NCBI GenBank assembly: GCA_016183985.1
Contig: JACPDN010000015.1
Location: 62,001 to 126,000 of the forward strand
Length of the DNA stretch: 64,000 bases
Direction of reading: 5' to 3'
Source: Pseudomonadota bacterium
GTDB taxonomy: Bacteria > Pseudomonadota > Alphaproteobacteria > Dongiales > Dongiaceae
Shown in pieces: positions 25,458 to 34,372 of the stretch (position 1 is the first letter of the stretch; each line of letters opens with the position of its first letter). A program made the position numbers and the translations under genes. A model generated the notes under the pieces. That model saw nothing but the letters and a program-made list of their open reading frames with translations, ran no database searches and had not been told where the DNA came from.

Positions 25458-26462
25458 TTAGAGTGCTTCGACGAAGCGGGTATCGATCAGCTTGGCGAGA
25501 TCGACATCCTTCGACAGCAGGCCGGCTTCGGTCGCGGCCTTCTTCACTTCCGGCACGACCTTCTTCACGAAATCGCCCGTGAGCTGGGTCTTGTTGTCGG
25601 CGACGCTGAAATACTTCACCCCGTCGAACGCCGTCGCCAGTTCCTCGGGCTTCGCACCGACCGCTTCGGAGATGATCGTCCGGCCACCCGCGCTGTCGGC
25701 ATTGTAATCGGCCAAGGAAGCATCCCAGGCCTTCAGCAGCGCCAGAACCTGGCCCGGCTTCTCGGCAAGGAAGTCTTCGCGCACGACGAAGACGTCGGAG
25801 ATGAGGCCCGGATTCTCGCCGGCCGAATACAGCATCTTCACCTTGTTGTTCTGCTGCATGGCGAGTGTCAGGTACGGTTCATAAGTGACCGCAACCGGCA
25901 CCTTGCCGGCGATGAGGGCGGAGCCTGCGTCCGAGGCCGGCATCGGCACCTTCTCGACATCGTTCAGCGTCATGCCGTTTTGCGACAGCGCGTAGTTGAG
26001 GAGGATGTGACTGGTGGTACCTTCCTCGAATGCAACCTGCTTGCCCTTGAGATCGGCGACCGAGGTGATTGAACCGTCAGTGATCATGGCGTCGGCCGTC
26101 ATCGAGACATCGAGCAAAGCGATGATCTTGATCGGCAGGCCGGCGGCGGCGAAGGCCATCGCGGTATGGGTTGCGATATTGCCGCACTGGACCTGACCGG
26201 CCGCCAAGGCCGCATTGAGATCGGCGTCCGTGTTGAAATTGACGATCTCGACATCGGCAAGACCGCTCGCCTTGAAGAGGCCCTTCTTGGCGGCAATGTG
26301 CCACTGGCCGTAACCCAGCCACGGCTCGATCGCCATCTTGATCGCGCCTTCTTCCGGCGTGGTTGGAATCGACTGCGCAAAGGCCGCATTGGCAAAGCTG
26401 CCAGCGGCCAAGGTGGCGGCGCCGGCCTTCAGCACTTGGCGGCGGTTCGGTGTCCAAATCAT
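25458..26462 (-). CDS. NitT/TauT-type substrate-binding protein
   Basis: 334 residues from ATG 26462, which has GGGAG upstream; longer in-frame extensions run into the intergenic gap. N-terminal NRRQVLKAGAATLAAG resembles a twin-arginine signal, cleaved near AFA-QS. The mature part (EPWLGYGQWHIAAKKGLF, NIATHTAMAFAAAGLPIKII, VAFEEGTTSHILL) is typical of the NMT1/SsuA-like family. The substrate is unknown. It lies between a HisD-like dehydrogenase and the transporter membrane genes. Confidence 0.88.
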   Translation of the reverse strand: MIWTPNRRQVLKAGAATLAAGSFANAAFAQSIPTTPEEGAIKMAIEPWLGYGQWHIAAKKGLFKASGLADVEIVNFNTDADLNAALAAGQVQCGNIATHTAMAFAAAGLPIKIIALLDVSMTADAMITDGSITSVADLKGKQVAFEEGTTSHILLNYALSQNGMTLNDVEKVPMPASDAGSALIAGKVPVAVTYEPYLTLAMQQNNKVKMLYSAGENPGLISDVFVVREDFLAEKPGQVLALLKAWDASLADYNADSAGGRTIISEAVGAKPEELATAFDGVKYFSVADNKTQLTGDFVKKVVPEVKKAATEAGLLSKDVDLAKLIDTRFVEAL

Positions 26463-26556
26463 TTGTTTGCTCCCTATCCCAGATTTCCCCAATCCGGCGG
26501 CGATAGTGATGGCCGCCTCGACATTCGTCAAGCAAATGACCATCTGGCAAATGGCC

Positions 26557-27882
26557 CTATTTCTTCAGCAAACTGGCCCGGATTTCCGACACGGCGTTTG
26601 CATGGGCATCAAAACCCTCGTAGGTCGCAAGCACACGGGCATGTTTGGCAAGCTGCGGATAGCCGACGGAGGTCACGTATCCGACCGAAATGCGCTTCAT
26701 GAAATCGAAGACCGAGAGCGGCGAATGAGTCATGGCGCCCCGGCTTGTGGGCAGCACGGCATTCGGCCCCAGCACGAAATTGCCCAGAGTCACTGGCGTA
26801 TGCTTGCCGAGCAGCACCTCACCCGCATTCTCGATGCGGCCCAGATAAGCGAACGGCTCGTCCGACAGGATCTCCAGATGTTCCGGCGCATAGTCGTTGA
26901 TGAAGGCGATGGCGCTGTCGACATCGGGGGTGAGCACGATGCCGCCACTGCGCCCGGAGAGCACGGTCGAGGAGAAATTGACCCGCTGCTCGCTCATCCT
27001 TGCCCAATACCCAGGCAATGCCTTGATCGCTTCTTCAGCTACTTTCCGGCTCGGCGTCACCAGATAGGCAGATGAATCGGGGCCGTGCTCCGCTTCGACC
27101 AGCAGATCGAGTGCCGCGAGTGCACCTTCCACCGTCTCGTCAGCGAAGATGATCGATTCACTGGGGCCGGCGGGAATACCTGGATCGATGACGTCGGCAA
27201 GCAGGCGCTTCGCCGCCACGACATAGGGGCTACCCGGGCCCAAGACCTTGGCGCATTTCGGCACCGTCTGCGTGCCATAGGCAACCGCAGCGATACCCTG
27301 GGCGCCGCCACATTTATAGACCTTCTCGACACCGGAGAGACGGGCGGCCACCAGGGTCGCCGCATCGATCTTGCCATCCGGGCCGGGAGGCGTGATGACA
27401 CAGATATCTTTGACGCCAGCAACGACGGCCGGCACGGTGGTCATCATGACGACGCTGGGGAACGAACCCTTGCCGCGCGGCACATAGCAGGCAACCGACG
27501 GAATGGGGCGGAAGCGATCGCCAGCAAAGGCGCCGGGGCGCATCTCGTGCAGCCACATCTCCTCCGGCTTCTGGTCGGAATGGAACTTACGAATGTTCTC
27601 GACCGCAAATTCGATGGCGGCGATGACTTCCGGGTCCACGGCCTTGAAGGCCGCGTCGAAGTCGGCGGGCGTCGCTGCGATCTCGTTCGGCTTTACCGGC
27701 GATTTGTCGAATTCGTTGGCGAAGCGCGCCAAAGCCACGTCACCTTCGGCGCGCACGGCATCGATGATCGGGCGAACGCGATCAAGGAAGGCACCGAGAT
27801 CGCTCTCGCTACGCTTCAGCAGATTGGCACGTTCAGCAGCGCTGAGGCGTGCGAGCTCGTGCAGATTGACGCTGCGGGACAT
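26557..27882 (-). CDS. HisD-like NAD-dependent dehydrogenase, not a canonical histidinol dehydrogenase
   Basis: 441 residues aligned along the whole of histidinol dehydrogenase, with the catalytic pair Glu334-His335 (YAPEHLEI) kept. Two metal ligands differ: the HisD Gln (QAEH) is Glu263 here, and the HisD Asp (GDY) is Asn369 (GNF). The NHVLPT histidine has become NAVLPT. This pattern and the context (SDR, TauT-type importer, amidase) argue for an alcohol-to-carboxylate dehydrogenase on another substrate, like HpsN, which oxidises 2,3-dihydroxypropanesulfonate to sulfolactate. ATG 27882 has GGAGAGG. The name hisD should not be used. Confidence 0.82.
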   Translation of the reverse strand: MSRSVNLHELARLSAAERANLLKRSESDLGAFLDRVRPIIDAVRAEGDVALARFANEFDKSPVKPNEIAATPADFDAAFKAVDPEVIAAIEFAVENIRKFHSDQKPEEMWLHEMRPGAFAGDRFRPIPSVACYVPRGKGSFPSVVMMTTVPAVVAGVKDICVITPPGPDGKIDAATLVAARLSGVEKVYKCGGAQGIAAVAYGTQTVPKCAKVLGPGSPYVVAAKRLLADVIDPGIPAGPSESIIFADETVEGALAALDLLVEAEHGPDSSAYLVTPSRKVAEEAIKALPGYWARMSEQRVNFSSTVLSGRSGGIVLTPDVDSAIAFINDYAPEHLEILSDEPFAYLGRIENAGEVLLGKHTPVTLGNFVLGPNAVLPTSRGAMTHSPLSVFDFMKRISVGYVTSVGYPQLAKHARVLATYEGFDAHANAVSEIRASLLKK

Positions 27883-27916
27883 TGCAGCCTCTCCATTCGG
27901 TCAAATTGTTCGGAAA

Positions 27917-28684
27917 TCAGATCGAGGCAAGATAGCCACCGTCGATCGGCATGTAAATTCCGGTGACATAGGCGGCGGCGTCGGAGGAGAGGTAAATCGC
28001 CGCACCCACCAGATCATCGAGCTTGCCGAAGCGCCCCAGCGGGATCTTCTGCAGCATGGCGGCAGCCCAATCCTGGTTCTCATAAAAGACATCGGTGAGC
28101 GCGGTGCGGAAATAGCCTGGCCCCAAGCTGTTGACGCGGATGCCGAGCGGTGCCCATTCGGCGGCGAGCGCCCGGGTCATGCCGAGAAGGCCGCTTTTCG
28201 ATGAACCATAAGGTACTGCTGTGGGCACCCCAACTTCGGAGGTGAGCGAGCACATATTGAGGATCGAACCGCCCTGCCCGCCAGCCTGCATCGCCTTGGC
28301 CGCCGCCTGCGCACAGAAGAAAGCACCCTTCAAATTGGTGTCGAGGATGCGGTCCCACAGCTTTTCGTCGACATCGAGCGAGGGGCGCACCTCTTCAATG
28401 CCGGCATTGTTGATGAGGATATCGAGCCCGCCCAACGCTTTCACTGCCGCCCCAACCCCGGCATGACAGGCCGAGACCTCGGCCACGTCCATGGCGATGG
28501 CGACACCTTTCCCGGAGAGGCCCGCCATCGTCTCGGCGAGGCTCGCTTCCTGCCGCGCACCGACGGCGACCGAAGCACCGGCCTGTGCGAGGCCGATGGC
28601 GATGGCCTGGCCGATGCCGCGGCTGGCGCCGGTGACGAGGGCACGCTTGCCGGCAAGGCTGAAGCGGGAAAGGTCGACTTGCAT
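27917..28684 (-). CDS. SDR oxidoreductase of the HisD-like operon
   Basis: 255 residues with TGASRGIGQAIA (cofactor), NNAG, Ser in NMCSLTS, YGSSK and the C-terminal YVTGIYMPIDGGYLA typical of classical SDRs. First gene of the leftward operon, 34 bases before the HisD-like gene. It may interconvert stereoisomers or oxidise the substrate before or after the HisD-like step, as HpsO/HpsP-type dehydrogenases do. Shares a 57-base divergent promoter gap with the APH-fold kinase gene. Confidence 0.85.
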   Translation of the reverse strand: MQVDLSRFSLAGKRALVTGASRGIGQAIAIGLAQAGASVAVGARQEASLAETMAGLSGKGVAIAMDVAEVSACHAGVGAAVKALGGLDILINNAGIEEVRPSLDVDEKLWDRILDTNLKGAFFCAQAAAKAMQAGGQGGSILNMCSLTSEVGVPTAVPYGSSKSGLLGMTRALAAEWAPLGIRVNSLGPGYFRTALTDVFYENQDWAAAMLQKIPLGRFGKLDDLVGAAIYLSSDAAAYVTGIYMPIDGGYLASI

Positions 28685-28741
28685 GGGACACTCACGCTAG
28701 ATATCGAGGCGCCGCAGCATAGCCGAAAAGAACCGCCTGTC

Positions 28742-30049
28742 ATGCCCATCACCGCCCCTTCTCTCACCGCAGAGGCCCGCGCCAGGGCGAAATCAGGCGA
28801 CCTTGCCGGCGCAGGAGAGATCGTCGCGCGGCTGCTGCAGGAAAAGTTCGCCCTTTCGGCCCAGGACATCCGCATCAACGTCGATATCTACAGCCTCAAT
28901 TCGCTCAACGGCTTCTTCACGGCGGCGGACAAGCCGTTCTTCTTCAAATTCCACCAGGAGGAAAATGAGGAAGCGATGGCCGGAGAGTATTACCGCGCCG
29001 GTTTGCTGGCCGAAGCCGGCCTGCCGGTCGACCAGCCGCTGCATGTGTCGACCGAACCCGGCGAGCAGATCCTTGTCTATCGCCACCGCAACGACCGGCG
29101 CTTTGCCGATGTGCTGAGGGAACTTGATTTCACCCAGGATCAAGTGGCCATCTCCCGGGCCGTCAGCGCCGAACGGCGGCTCAATGAAGAGTTGATGACA
29201 GTCTATCGCCACACACTGCATCCGATTACGGCCGAACAATCTGCGGCCGAGCCGATCCACCGGCTGTTTCATGCACGCCTGGTGGATGCGGATGCACCGG
29301 GTGAGATCGGCGGACGCTTCGGGAGCTTCTATCGCGACCAGGTCTTTGCGCTGCCTGGCGAAACCTTGAGCTGGGCAGAGCTGCGATCACTCCAGTTCGA
29401 GGTGAACGGCGTGCGCTATCACGACAGCCTGGGGATCTTGTTTGCGGAAGCCTTTGAGATGTTGTCCCCAGGCCATTTTGCCGGCGGTGGCGGCATTACC
29501 GCCCATGGCGACGCGCATAATGCCAATGTCTGGTATGAGGACCGCCCGGCGGGCGCCAAGCTGGTGATGTTCGATCCCGCTTTCGCCGGCCGGCATGTGC
29601 CGGCACTACTCGCCGAAGTGAAGACAACCTTTCACAACATCTTTGCCCATCCGCTCTGGCTATATGATGCCCCGGCAGCGGCGGAGACTTTCCAGGCACA
29701 CGCCAAGCGGATCGGCGACGTGCTGCACATCGAAACCGATTGGCGCCCGAGCCCCGTGCGTCTTGCCCTGCTGGAGGCGAAACGCGATCTGTTGTGGCGG
29801 CCGCTGCTGGGCGAACTCCACACACGCAGGCTGCTGCCTGCCAATTGGCGGCGGGTCGTCCAGCTGGCGCTCTTCCTATGCCCGACGCTGGTCATGAATC
29901 TGCGTGCCGGCGCGGGCAGCCATAACCCGGTTTCGTCGGCGATCGGCCTTGCGACCGCAATTGCCATGGGGAGCGATCCTGTGGCAGGAATGGGGTTGCT
30001 TTCATCATTCTTCGGCGAACTCACACCGAATTCGCCGAATTCCCGCTAA
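28742..30049 (+). CDS. APH/choline-kinase-fold phosphotransferase-like protein
   Basis: 435 residues from the ATG at 28742; the longer open frame upstream lies antisense to the SDR gene. Kinase-like marks: FFFKF with Lys69 in the nucleotide lobe, a Brenner-type motif HGDAHNAN (Asp257, His259, Asn262) and MFDPAFAG with Asp278. This is the aminoglycoside/choline kinase fold; substrates range from antibiotics to sugars and amino alcohols. It is transcribed away from the SDR/HisD operon, so it may phosphorylate a related small molecule, but that is a guess. Confidence 0.75.
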   Translation: MPITAPSLTAEARARAKSGDLAGAGEIVARLLQEKFALSAQDIRINVDIYSLNSLNGFFTAADKPFFFKFHQEENEEAMAGEYYRAGLLAEAGLPVDQPLHVSTEPGEQILVYRHRNDRRFADVLRELDFTQDQVAISRAVSAERRLNEELMTVYRHTLHPITAEQSAAEPIHRLFHARLVDADAPGEIGGRFGSFYRDQVFALPGETLSWAELRSLQFEVNGVRYHDSLGILFAEAFEMLSPGHFAGGGGITAHGDAHNANVWYEDRPAGAKLVMFDPAFAGRHVPALLAEVKTTFHNIFAHPLWLYDAPAAAETFQAHAKRIGDVLHIETDWRPSPVRLALLEAKRDLLWRPLLGELHTRRLLPANWRRVVQLALFLCPTLVMNLRAGAGSHNPVSSAIGLATAIAMGSDPVAGMGLLSSFFGELTPNSPNSR

Positions 30050-30086
30050 GCGCCCCGGATCACGGGAAAGTTTTAAGCGCGGATGC

Positions 30087-30132
30087 TTGACATTCCGGCA
30101 TTAAGTAATATTCTCTAGTTACCCTATAGAGA
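30087..30132 (+). promoter_or_regulatory. Promoter with overlapping inverted repeat upstream of the Rrf2 gene
   Basis: TTGACA (30087) and TATTCT (30109) are spaced by 16 bases, a good sigma-70-like promoter. TCTCTA-N9-TAGAGA at 30112-30132 overlaps the -10 and the likely start of transcription, consistent with autoregulation by the Rrf2 protein. Confidence 0.6.
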
Positions 30133-30139
30133 TTTTAGA

Positions 30140-30586
30140 ATGCTGTCGCAAAAAGCCAAATACGCCATGCGCGCCTTGCTCTACCTCGCCAAGGCAAACT
30201 CCGACGAACCTGTTGGAATCGCTGAGATTGCCGCCAAGCAGGCAGTGCCCCGCAAATTCCTGGAGCTGATCCTGCTGGAGCTCAAGCGGAACGGTTTCGT
30301 GCAGAGCTTCCGTGGCAAGCATGGCGGCTACGCCCTGGCGAGAGCGCCTGAGGAAATCCATTTTGGCGACGTCATCCGCCTGATCGACGGGCCGCTGGCC
30401 GCCCTGCCCTGCGCCAGCCTCACGGCCTATCGCCGCTGCAGCGATTGCGAAGACGAGGCGACCTGCGTCATCCGCCGGATTCTCAAGCAAGTACGGGACG
30501 CCTCCTCCGGCATCTTGGATCGAACCAGCCTCTCCGACGTTCTCGACGGGCGTGCGGGGGAACTGGTCATGGGCGACGGCATTTGA
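30140..30586 (+). CDS. Rrf2-family transcriptional regulator, probable sulfur/Fe-S responsive
   Basis: 148 residues. The N-terminal winged helix (SQKAKYAMRALLYLA, IAAKQAVPRKFLELILLELKRNGFVQSFRGKHGGY) is diagnostic for Rrf2. The C-terminal half has four cysteines, Cys91, Cys100, Cys103 and Cys109, enough for an Fe-S cluster or redox switch as in IscR-like members. It lies directly before the sulfate importer genes on the same strand (148-base gap), suggesting control of sulfur uptake in the manner of CymR. An inverted repeat in its own promoter supports autoregulation. Confidence 0.88.
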   Translation: MLSQKAKYAMRALLYLAKANSDEPVGIAEIAAKQAVPRKFLELILLELKRNGFVQSFRGKHGGYALARAPEEIHFGDVIRLIDGPLAALPCASLTAYRRCSDCEDEATCVIRRILKQVRDASSGILDRTSLSDVLDGRAGELVMGDGI

Positions 30587-30733
30587 CCGATGGTCCATCA
30601 GCTAATTCACAGCACGACGCCGTAAATACATAAAGGTTGCGGTAAATATCTCCGCCCTGTATTGGCCTTTGAGTCATGGGGCCAGGATGGTGCATGACAT
30701 TGGGCCAGTAGGCCTGCGGGATCAGGGTGAAGG

Positions 30734-31591
30734 ATGTCGGCACGCGCTGGAACATGGGGAAGCTGGAAACGCGCAAGCGTCCTGCCGGGATTCAGGCTGA
30801 CGCTCGGCTATACCTTGCTCTATCTCGGTATCATCGTTCTGCTGCCGCTGGCCGCCCTTGTCCTACGCCCCGCCGAACTGGGCCTCGTCGGCTTCTTTGA
30901 GACCGTCAACACACCGCGAGTCCTCGCATCCTTGCGCGTGAGCTTCGGGACAGCCGCGATTGCAGCCCTCATCAACGGCGTCTTTGGCCTGATCATCGCC
31001 TGGGTACTGGTGCGCTATCAGTTTCCGGGCAAGCGCCTGATCGATGCCTTCGTCGATCTGCCTTTCGCCTTGCCGACGGCGGTGGCGGGCATTGCCCTGA
31101 CGACGCTCTATGCGCCCAACGGTTGGGTTGGCGCCCTGCTGACGCCCTTCGGCATCAAGGTCGCCTTCACGCCGCTCGGCATCGTCATCGCCCTTATCTT
31201 CATCGGCCTGCCCTTCGTCGTACGCACGGTGCAGCCGGTGCTGCAGGATTTCGACAGTGAGCTTGAAGAAGCCTCGGCAAGCCTTGGTGCGTCACGGTTG
31301 CAGGTCTTCGGCCTGGTCATCCTGCCGTCGATCATGCCGGCGCTGCTCACCGGTGTAGCGCTCGCCTTTGCGCGCGCGGTGGGCGAATATGGCTCGGTCA
31401 TCTTCATTGCCGGCAACATGCCGATGAAATCCGAGATCGCGCCGCTGCTGATCGTCAGCAAGCTGGAGCAGTTCGATTATGCGGGTGCGGCCGCCATTGC
31501 CGTGGTGATGCTCGCCATTTCCTTCATCATGCTGCTGATCCTCAATCTCATCCAGCGCTGGGCGCGCCGTCACGAGGATAGCGACCGATGA
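30734..31591 (+). CDS. cysT: Sulfate/thiosulfate ABC importer permease CysT
   Basis: 285 residues and six predicted helices. [23 protein letters not shown] and the loop [30 protein letters not shown] are characteristic of CysT/CysU. AGGG lies six bases before the ATG. It overlaps cysW by ATGA at 31588-31591. No periplasmic sulfate-binding protein gene (sbp or cysP) is nearby, so binding protein must come from elsewhere in the genome. Confidence 0.9.
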   Translation: MSARAGTWGSWKRASVLPGFRLTLGYTLLYLGIIVLLPLAALVLRPAELGLVGFFETVNTPRVLASLRVSFGTAAIAALINGVFGLIIAWVLVRYQFPGKRLIDAFVDLPFALPTAVAGIALTTLYAPNGWVGALLTPFGIKVAFTPLGIVIALIFIGLPFVVRTVQPVLQDFDSELEEASASLGASRLQVFGLVILPSIMPALLTGVALAFARAVGEYGSVIFIAGNMPMKSEIAPLLIVSKLEQFDYAGAAAIAVVMLAISFIMLLILNLIQRWARRHEDSDR

Positions 31592-32448
31592 GTGCCGGCA
31601 CGCGTACCAACAAGCTGACCCTGCGCGATCCGGCGCTCGTGCGCTGGGTCTTGATCGGCCTCGCCCTCGCCTTCATCGGGCTGGTCCTGTTTCTGCCGTT
31701 GATCCTGGTCTTCCTGGAGGCGTTGCGGCATGGCCTTGGCGCCTATTTCGCGGCCGTCACCGAAGAAGACGCGCGGTCGGCCATCCTGTTGACGCTCGAA
31801 GTCGCGGCGATCTCCGTACCGCTCAACGTCGCTTTCGGACTGGCCGGTGCCTGGGCCATCGCCAAGTTCGAATTCCGCGGCAAGAGTCTGCTTCTCACGC
31901 TGGTCGATTTGCCCTTTTCCGTCTCGCCGGTCATTTCGGGCCTCATCTATGTGCTGCTTTACGGTGCCCATGGCTGGTTCGGGCCGACACTCGACGCCTG
32001 GGGGATCAAGCTCATTTTCAATGTGGCCGGCCTGGTCTTGGCAACCATCTTCGTCACCTTCCCCTTCGTCGCCCGCGAACTCATCCCCTTGATGCAGGAG
32101 CAGGGCACGGAAGAGGAGGAGGCCGCCATTTCCCTCGGTGCCAATGGCTGGCAGACGTTCCGGCTGGTGACACTGCCCAACGTCGCCTGGGGCCTGCTCT
32201 ACGGTGTATTGCTGTGCAATGCGCGTGCGATGGGTGAGTTCGGCGCGGTTTCGGTGGTGTCGGGCCATATTCGCGGCCAGACCAACACGATGCCGCTACA
32301 TGTCGAGATTCTTTACAACGAGTACGATTTCGTCGGCGCCTTTGCCGTCGCCTCGCTGCTGGCCTTGCTGGCCCTGGTGACCTTGGCTGCCAAATCCTTC
32401 CTCGAATGGCGTTATGGCGATCGGCTCAGCGCCGGCCGCGCACATTGA
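31588..32448 (+). CDS. cysW: Sulfate/thiosulfate ABC importer permease CysW
   Basis: 286 residues. [29 protein letters not shown] and [31 protein letters not shown] are strong CysW signatures, as is [33 protein letters not shown]. It pairs with CysT in the inner membrane and precedes cysA by 32 bases. Confidence 0.92.
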   Translation: MSAGTRTNKLTLRDPALVRWVLIGLALAFIGLVLFLPLILVFLEALRHGLGAYFAAVTEEDARSAILLTLEVAAISVPLNVAFGLAGAWAIAKFEFRGKSLLLTLVDLPFSVSPVISGLIYVLLYGAHGWFGPTLDAWGIKLIFNVAGLVLATIFVTFPFVARELIPLMQEQGTEEEEAAISLGANGWQTFRLVTLPNVAWGLLYGVLLCNARAMGEFGAVSVVSGHIRGQTNTMPLHVEILYNEYDFVGAFAVASLLALLALVTLAAKSFLEWRYGDRLSAGRAH

Positions 32449-32480
32449 GGCGGGGCACATTGACGCCAAAGGAGAGCATC

Positions 32481-33530
32481 ATGGGCTTGCAGGCACAGGG
32501 CATCGTCAAGACCTTCGGCACGTTCAAGGCGCTGGGTGGGGTCGATCTCGACATCCAACGCGGCGAATTCGTGGCGCTGCTGGGGCCGTCCGGTTCCGGC
32601 AAGACCACCCTGCTCCGGATCCTCGCCGGCCTCGACGCGCAGGACGAAGGCCATGTCCTCTTCAACGATGAGGATATGAGTGGGCGCAAATTGCGCGACC
32701 GCCGTGTCGGCTTCGTCTTCCAGCATTACGCCCTCTTCAAGCATATGACGGTCGCGGAGAATATCGGCTTCGGCCTGCGCGTGCGGCCGTCAGTGGAACG
32801 GCCGACCAAGGCGGATATAAAGGCCCGGGTCGACGAATTGCTGCGTCTGGTGCAGTTGGAGCGCTTGGGCGATCGCTATCCCAGCCAGCTTTCCGGCGGG
32901 CAACGCCAGCGCGTCGCCCTGGCGCGCGCTCTTGCCATCGAACCTTCGGTCCTGCTGCTCGACGAGCCTTTCGGCGCACTCGATGCCAAGGTGCGCAAAG
33001 AGCTGCGCCGCTGGTTGCGCCGTCTGCATGAAAGCATGCAGCTCACCTCGATCTTCGTGACCCATGACCAGGAAGAGGCGCTGGAACTGGCCGACAAGGT
33101 CGTCATCATGAACCAGGGCCTGATCGAACAGGTCGGCACGCCGGAGGAGGTCTATCACAAGCCGCAGACCTCCTTCGTCTACGAATTCCTCGGCGGCGCC
33201 AACCGCGTACCCTGCGAGATCCGGGGCGGTGTCGTCCGGATCGGCAGCACCATCATTCCAGCGCCGCAGGTCGTCGATCTCAAGGACGGCCCAGGCACCG
33301 CCTATGTGCGGCCGGAGGAAATCAGCATCGGCGCGCCCAGCGGCGCTGGCGTTCCGGCCATCGTGCAGCATGTGTTCCGCGCGAGTCCACTTCCCCGGGT
33401 TGAAGTGCAATTGGTTGATACATCCCTGGCCCTTGACGTAACCTTGCCGCCCGACGAAGCGGGTGCAATTTTGGCAAAGGGGCAGCGCGTGACGGTGAAC
33501 TTCTCGAAGTTCGACGTCCTGCCGGGGTAA
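32481..33530 (+). CDS. cysA: Sulfate/thiosulfate ABC importer ATPase CysA
   Basis: 349 residues from ATG 32481, with AGGAGAG upstream; earlier in-frame codons overlap cysW and are not conserved. Walker [10 protein letters not shown], signature [15 protein letters not shown], Walker [25 protein letters not shown] and a C-terminal TOBE domain (about 240-345) are present. Energises sulfate/thiosulfate uptake. The next gene starts immediately after its stop codon. Confidence 0.93.
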   Translation: MGLQAQGIVKTFGTFKALGGVDLDIQRGEFVALLGPSGSGKTTLLRILAGLDAQDEGHVLFNDEDMSGRKLRDRRVGFVFQHYALFKHMTVAENIGFGLRVRPSVERPTKADIKARVDELLRLVQLERLGDRYPSQLSGGQRQRVALARALAIEPSVLLLDEPFGALDAKVRKELRRWLRRLHESMQLTSIFVTHDQEEALELADKVVIMNQGLIEQVGTPEEVYHKPQTSFVYEFLGGANRVPCEIRGGVVRIGSTIIPAPQVVDLKDGPGTAYVRPEEISIGAPSGAGVPAIVQHVFRASPLPRVEVQLVDTSLALDVTLPPDEAGAILAKGQRVTVNFSKFDVLPG

Positions 33531-34361
33531 ATGGATCTTTCTGGCTTATTCGATAGCGATATTTGGATTCTGGTCGGCGTTCTGGCAATTGCGGGCTGCG
33601 GCTCAGGGTTCCTTGCCGGTATGCTCGGGGTGGGCGGTGGCATCGTCGTGGTGCCAGCCCTGTTTCATGTCCTAGGCGCCTTCGACGTGCCGCTCGATTT
33701 GCGGATGCATATCGCCGTCGGCACGTCCCTAGGCTCAATCGTACCCACTTCCATCAACTCGCTGCGCGCCCATAACAAGCGCGGCGCGGTCGATTGGCCG
33801 CTGTTTCGGCAGTGGGGGCCGTGGGTCGCAATCGGCGTCGTCTTGGGTTCGATCATCGCCAGCGATGTGCGCGGCGCTACGCTGACGCTCATCTTCGCCA
33901 TCATGAGCATGATCGTGGCGCTCTATCTCGCGATTGGCCGGCCAGATTTCCACCTTACCGACAAGCTGCCTGGGACACCCATCCGGCAAGCGATCTGCCT
34001 CTTCATCGGCGGCGTCTCCGCCATGATGGGAATCGGCGGCGGCAGCCTTTCGGTGCCGACGATGACACTCTGCTCCTATCCCATTCGCCGCGCGGTCGGC
34101 ACGGCTTCTGCCCTCGGCCTCATCATTGCCGTCCCGGGCACGCTGACTTTCATCGTCACCGGCCTTCATGAAGGTGGGTTGCCTGCTGGATCGCTGGGCT
34201 ATGTCAATCTTATCGCCGTGCTGGCGCTGGTGCCGAGCAGCGTGATCTTCGCGCCAATTGGCGCCAAGGTCGCTCACACCATTCCGCAGATCATCCTGCG
34301 GCGCTGTTTTGCGGGCTTTCTTCTCATCACCTCCTTGCGCATGTTCTATTCGCTGTTCTGA
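33531..34361 (+). CDS. TauE/SafE-family membrane permease
   Basis: 276 residues, about eight membrane segments. Two repeats of the family motif occur: GMLGVGGGIVVVPAL near the N-terminus and MMGIGGGSLSVPTM in the middle. Relatives export sulfite or sulfoacetate or take part in sulfur compound transport. Its ATG follows the cysA stop directly (TAAATG), so it is almost certainly co-translated with the sulfate importer. A role in exporting excess sulfite or importing an organosulfur anion is inferred from that link. Confidence 0.87.
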   Translation: MDLSGLFDSDIWILVGVLAIAGCGSGFLAGMLGVGGGIVVVPALFHVLGAFDVPLDLRMHIAVGTSLGSIVPTSINSLRAHNKRGAVDWPLFRQWGPWVAIGVVLGSIIASDVRGATLTLIFAIMSMIVALYLAIGRPDFHLTDKLPGTPIRQAICLFIGGVSAMMGIGGGSLSVPTMTLCSYPIRRAVGTASALGLIIAVPGTLTFIVTGLHEGGLPAGSLGYVNLIAVLALVPSSVIFAPIGAKVAHTIPQIILRRCFAGFLLITSLRMFYSLF

Positions 34362-34372
34362 AGGATCTATCC

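Noticed and set aside
26557-27882. hisD (histidine biosynthesis)
   Set aside because: Metal ligands differ from true HisD and no other his gene is near; the operon is catabolic in character.
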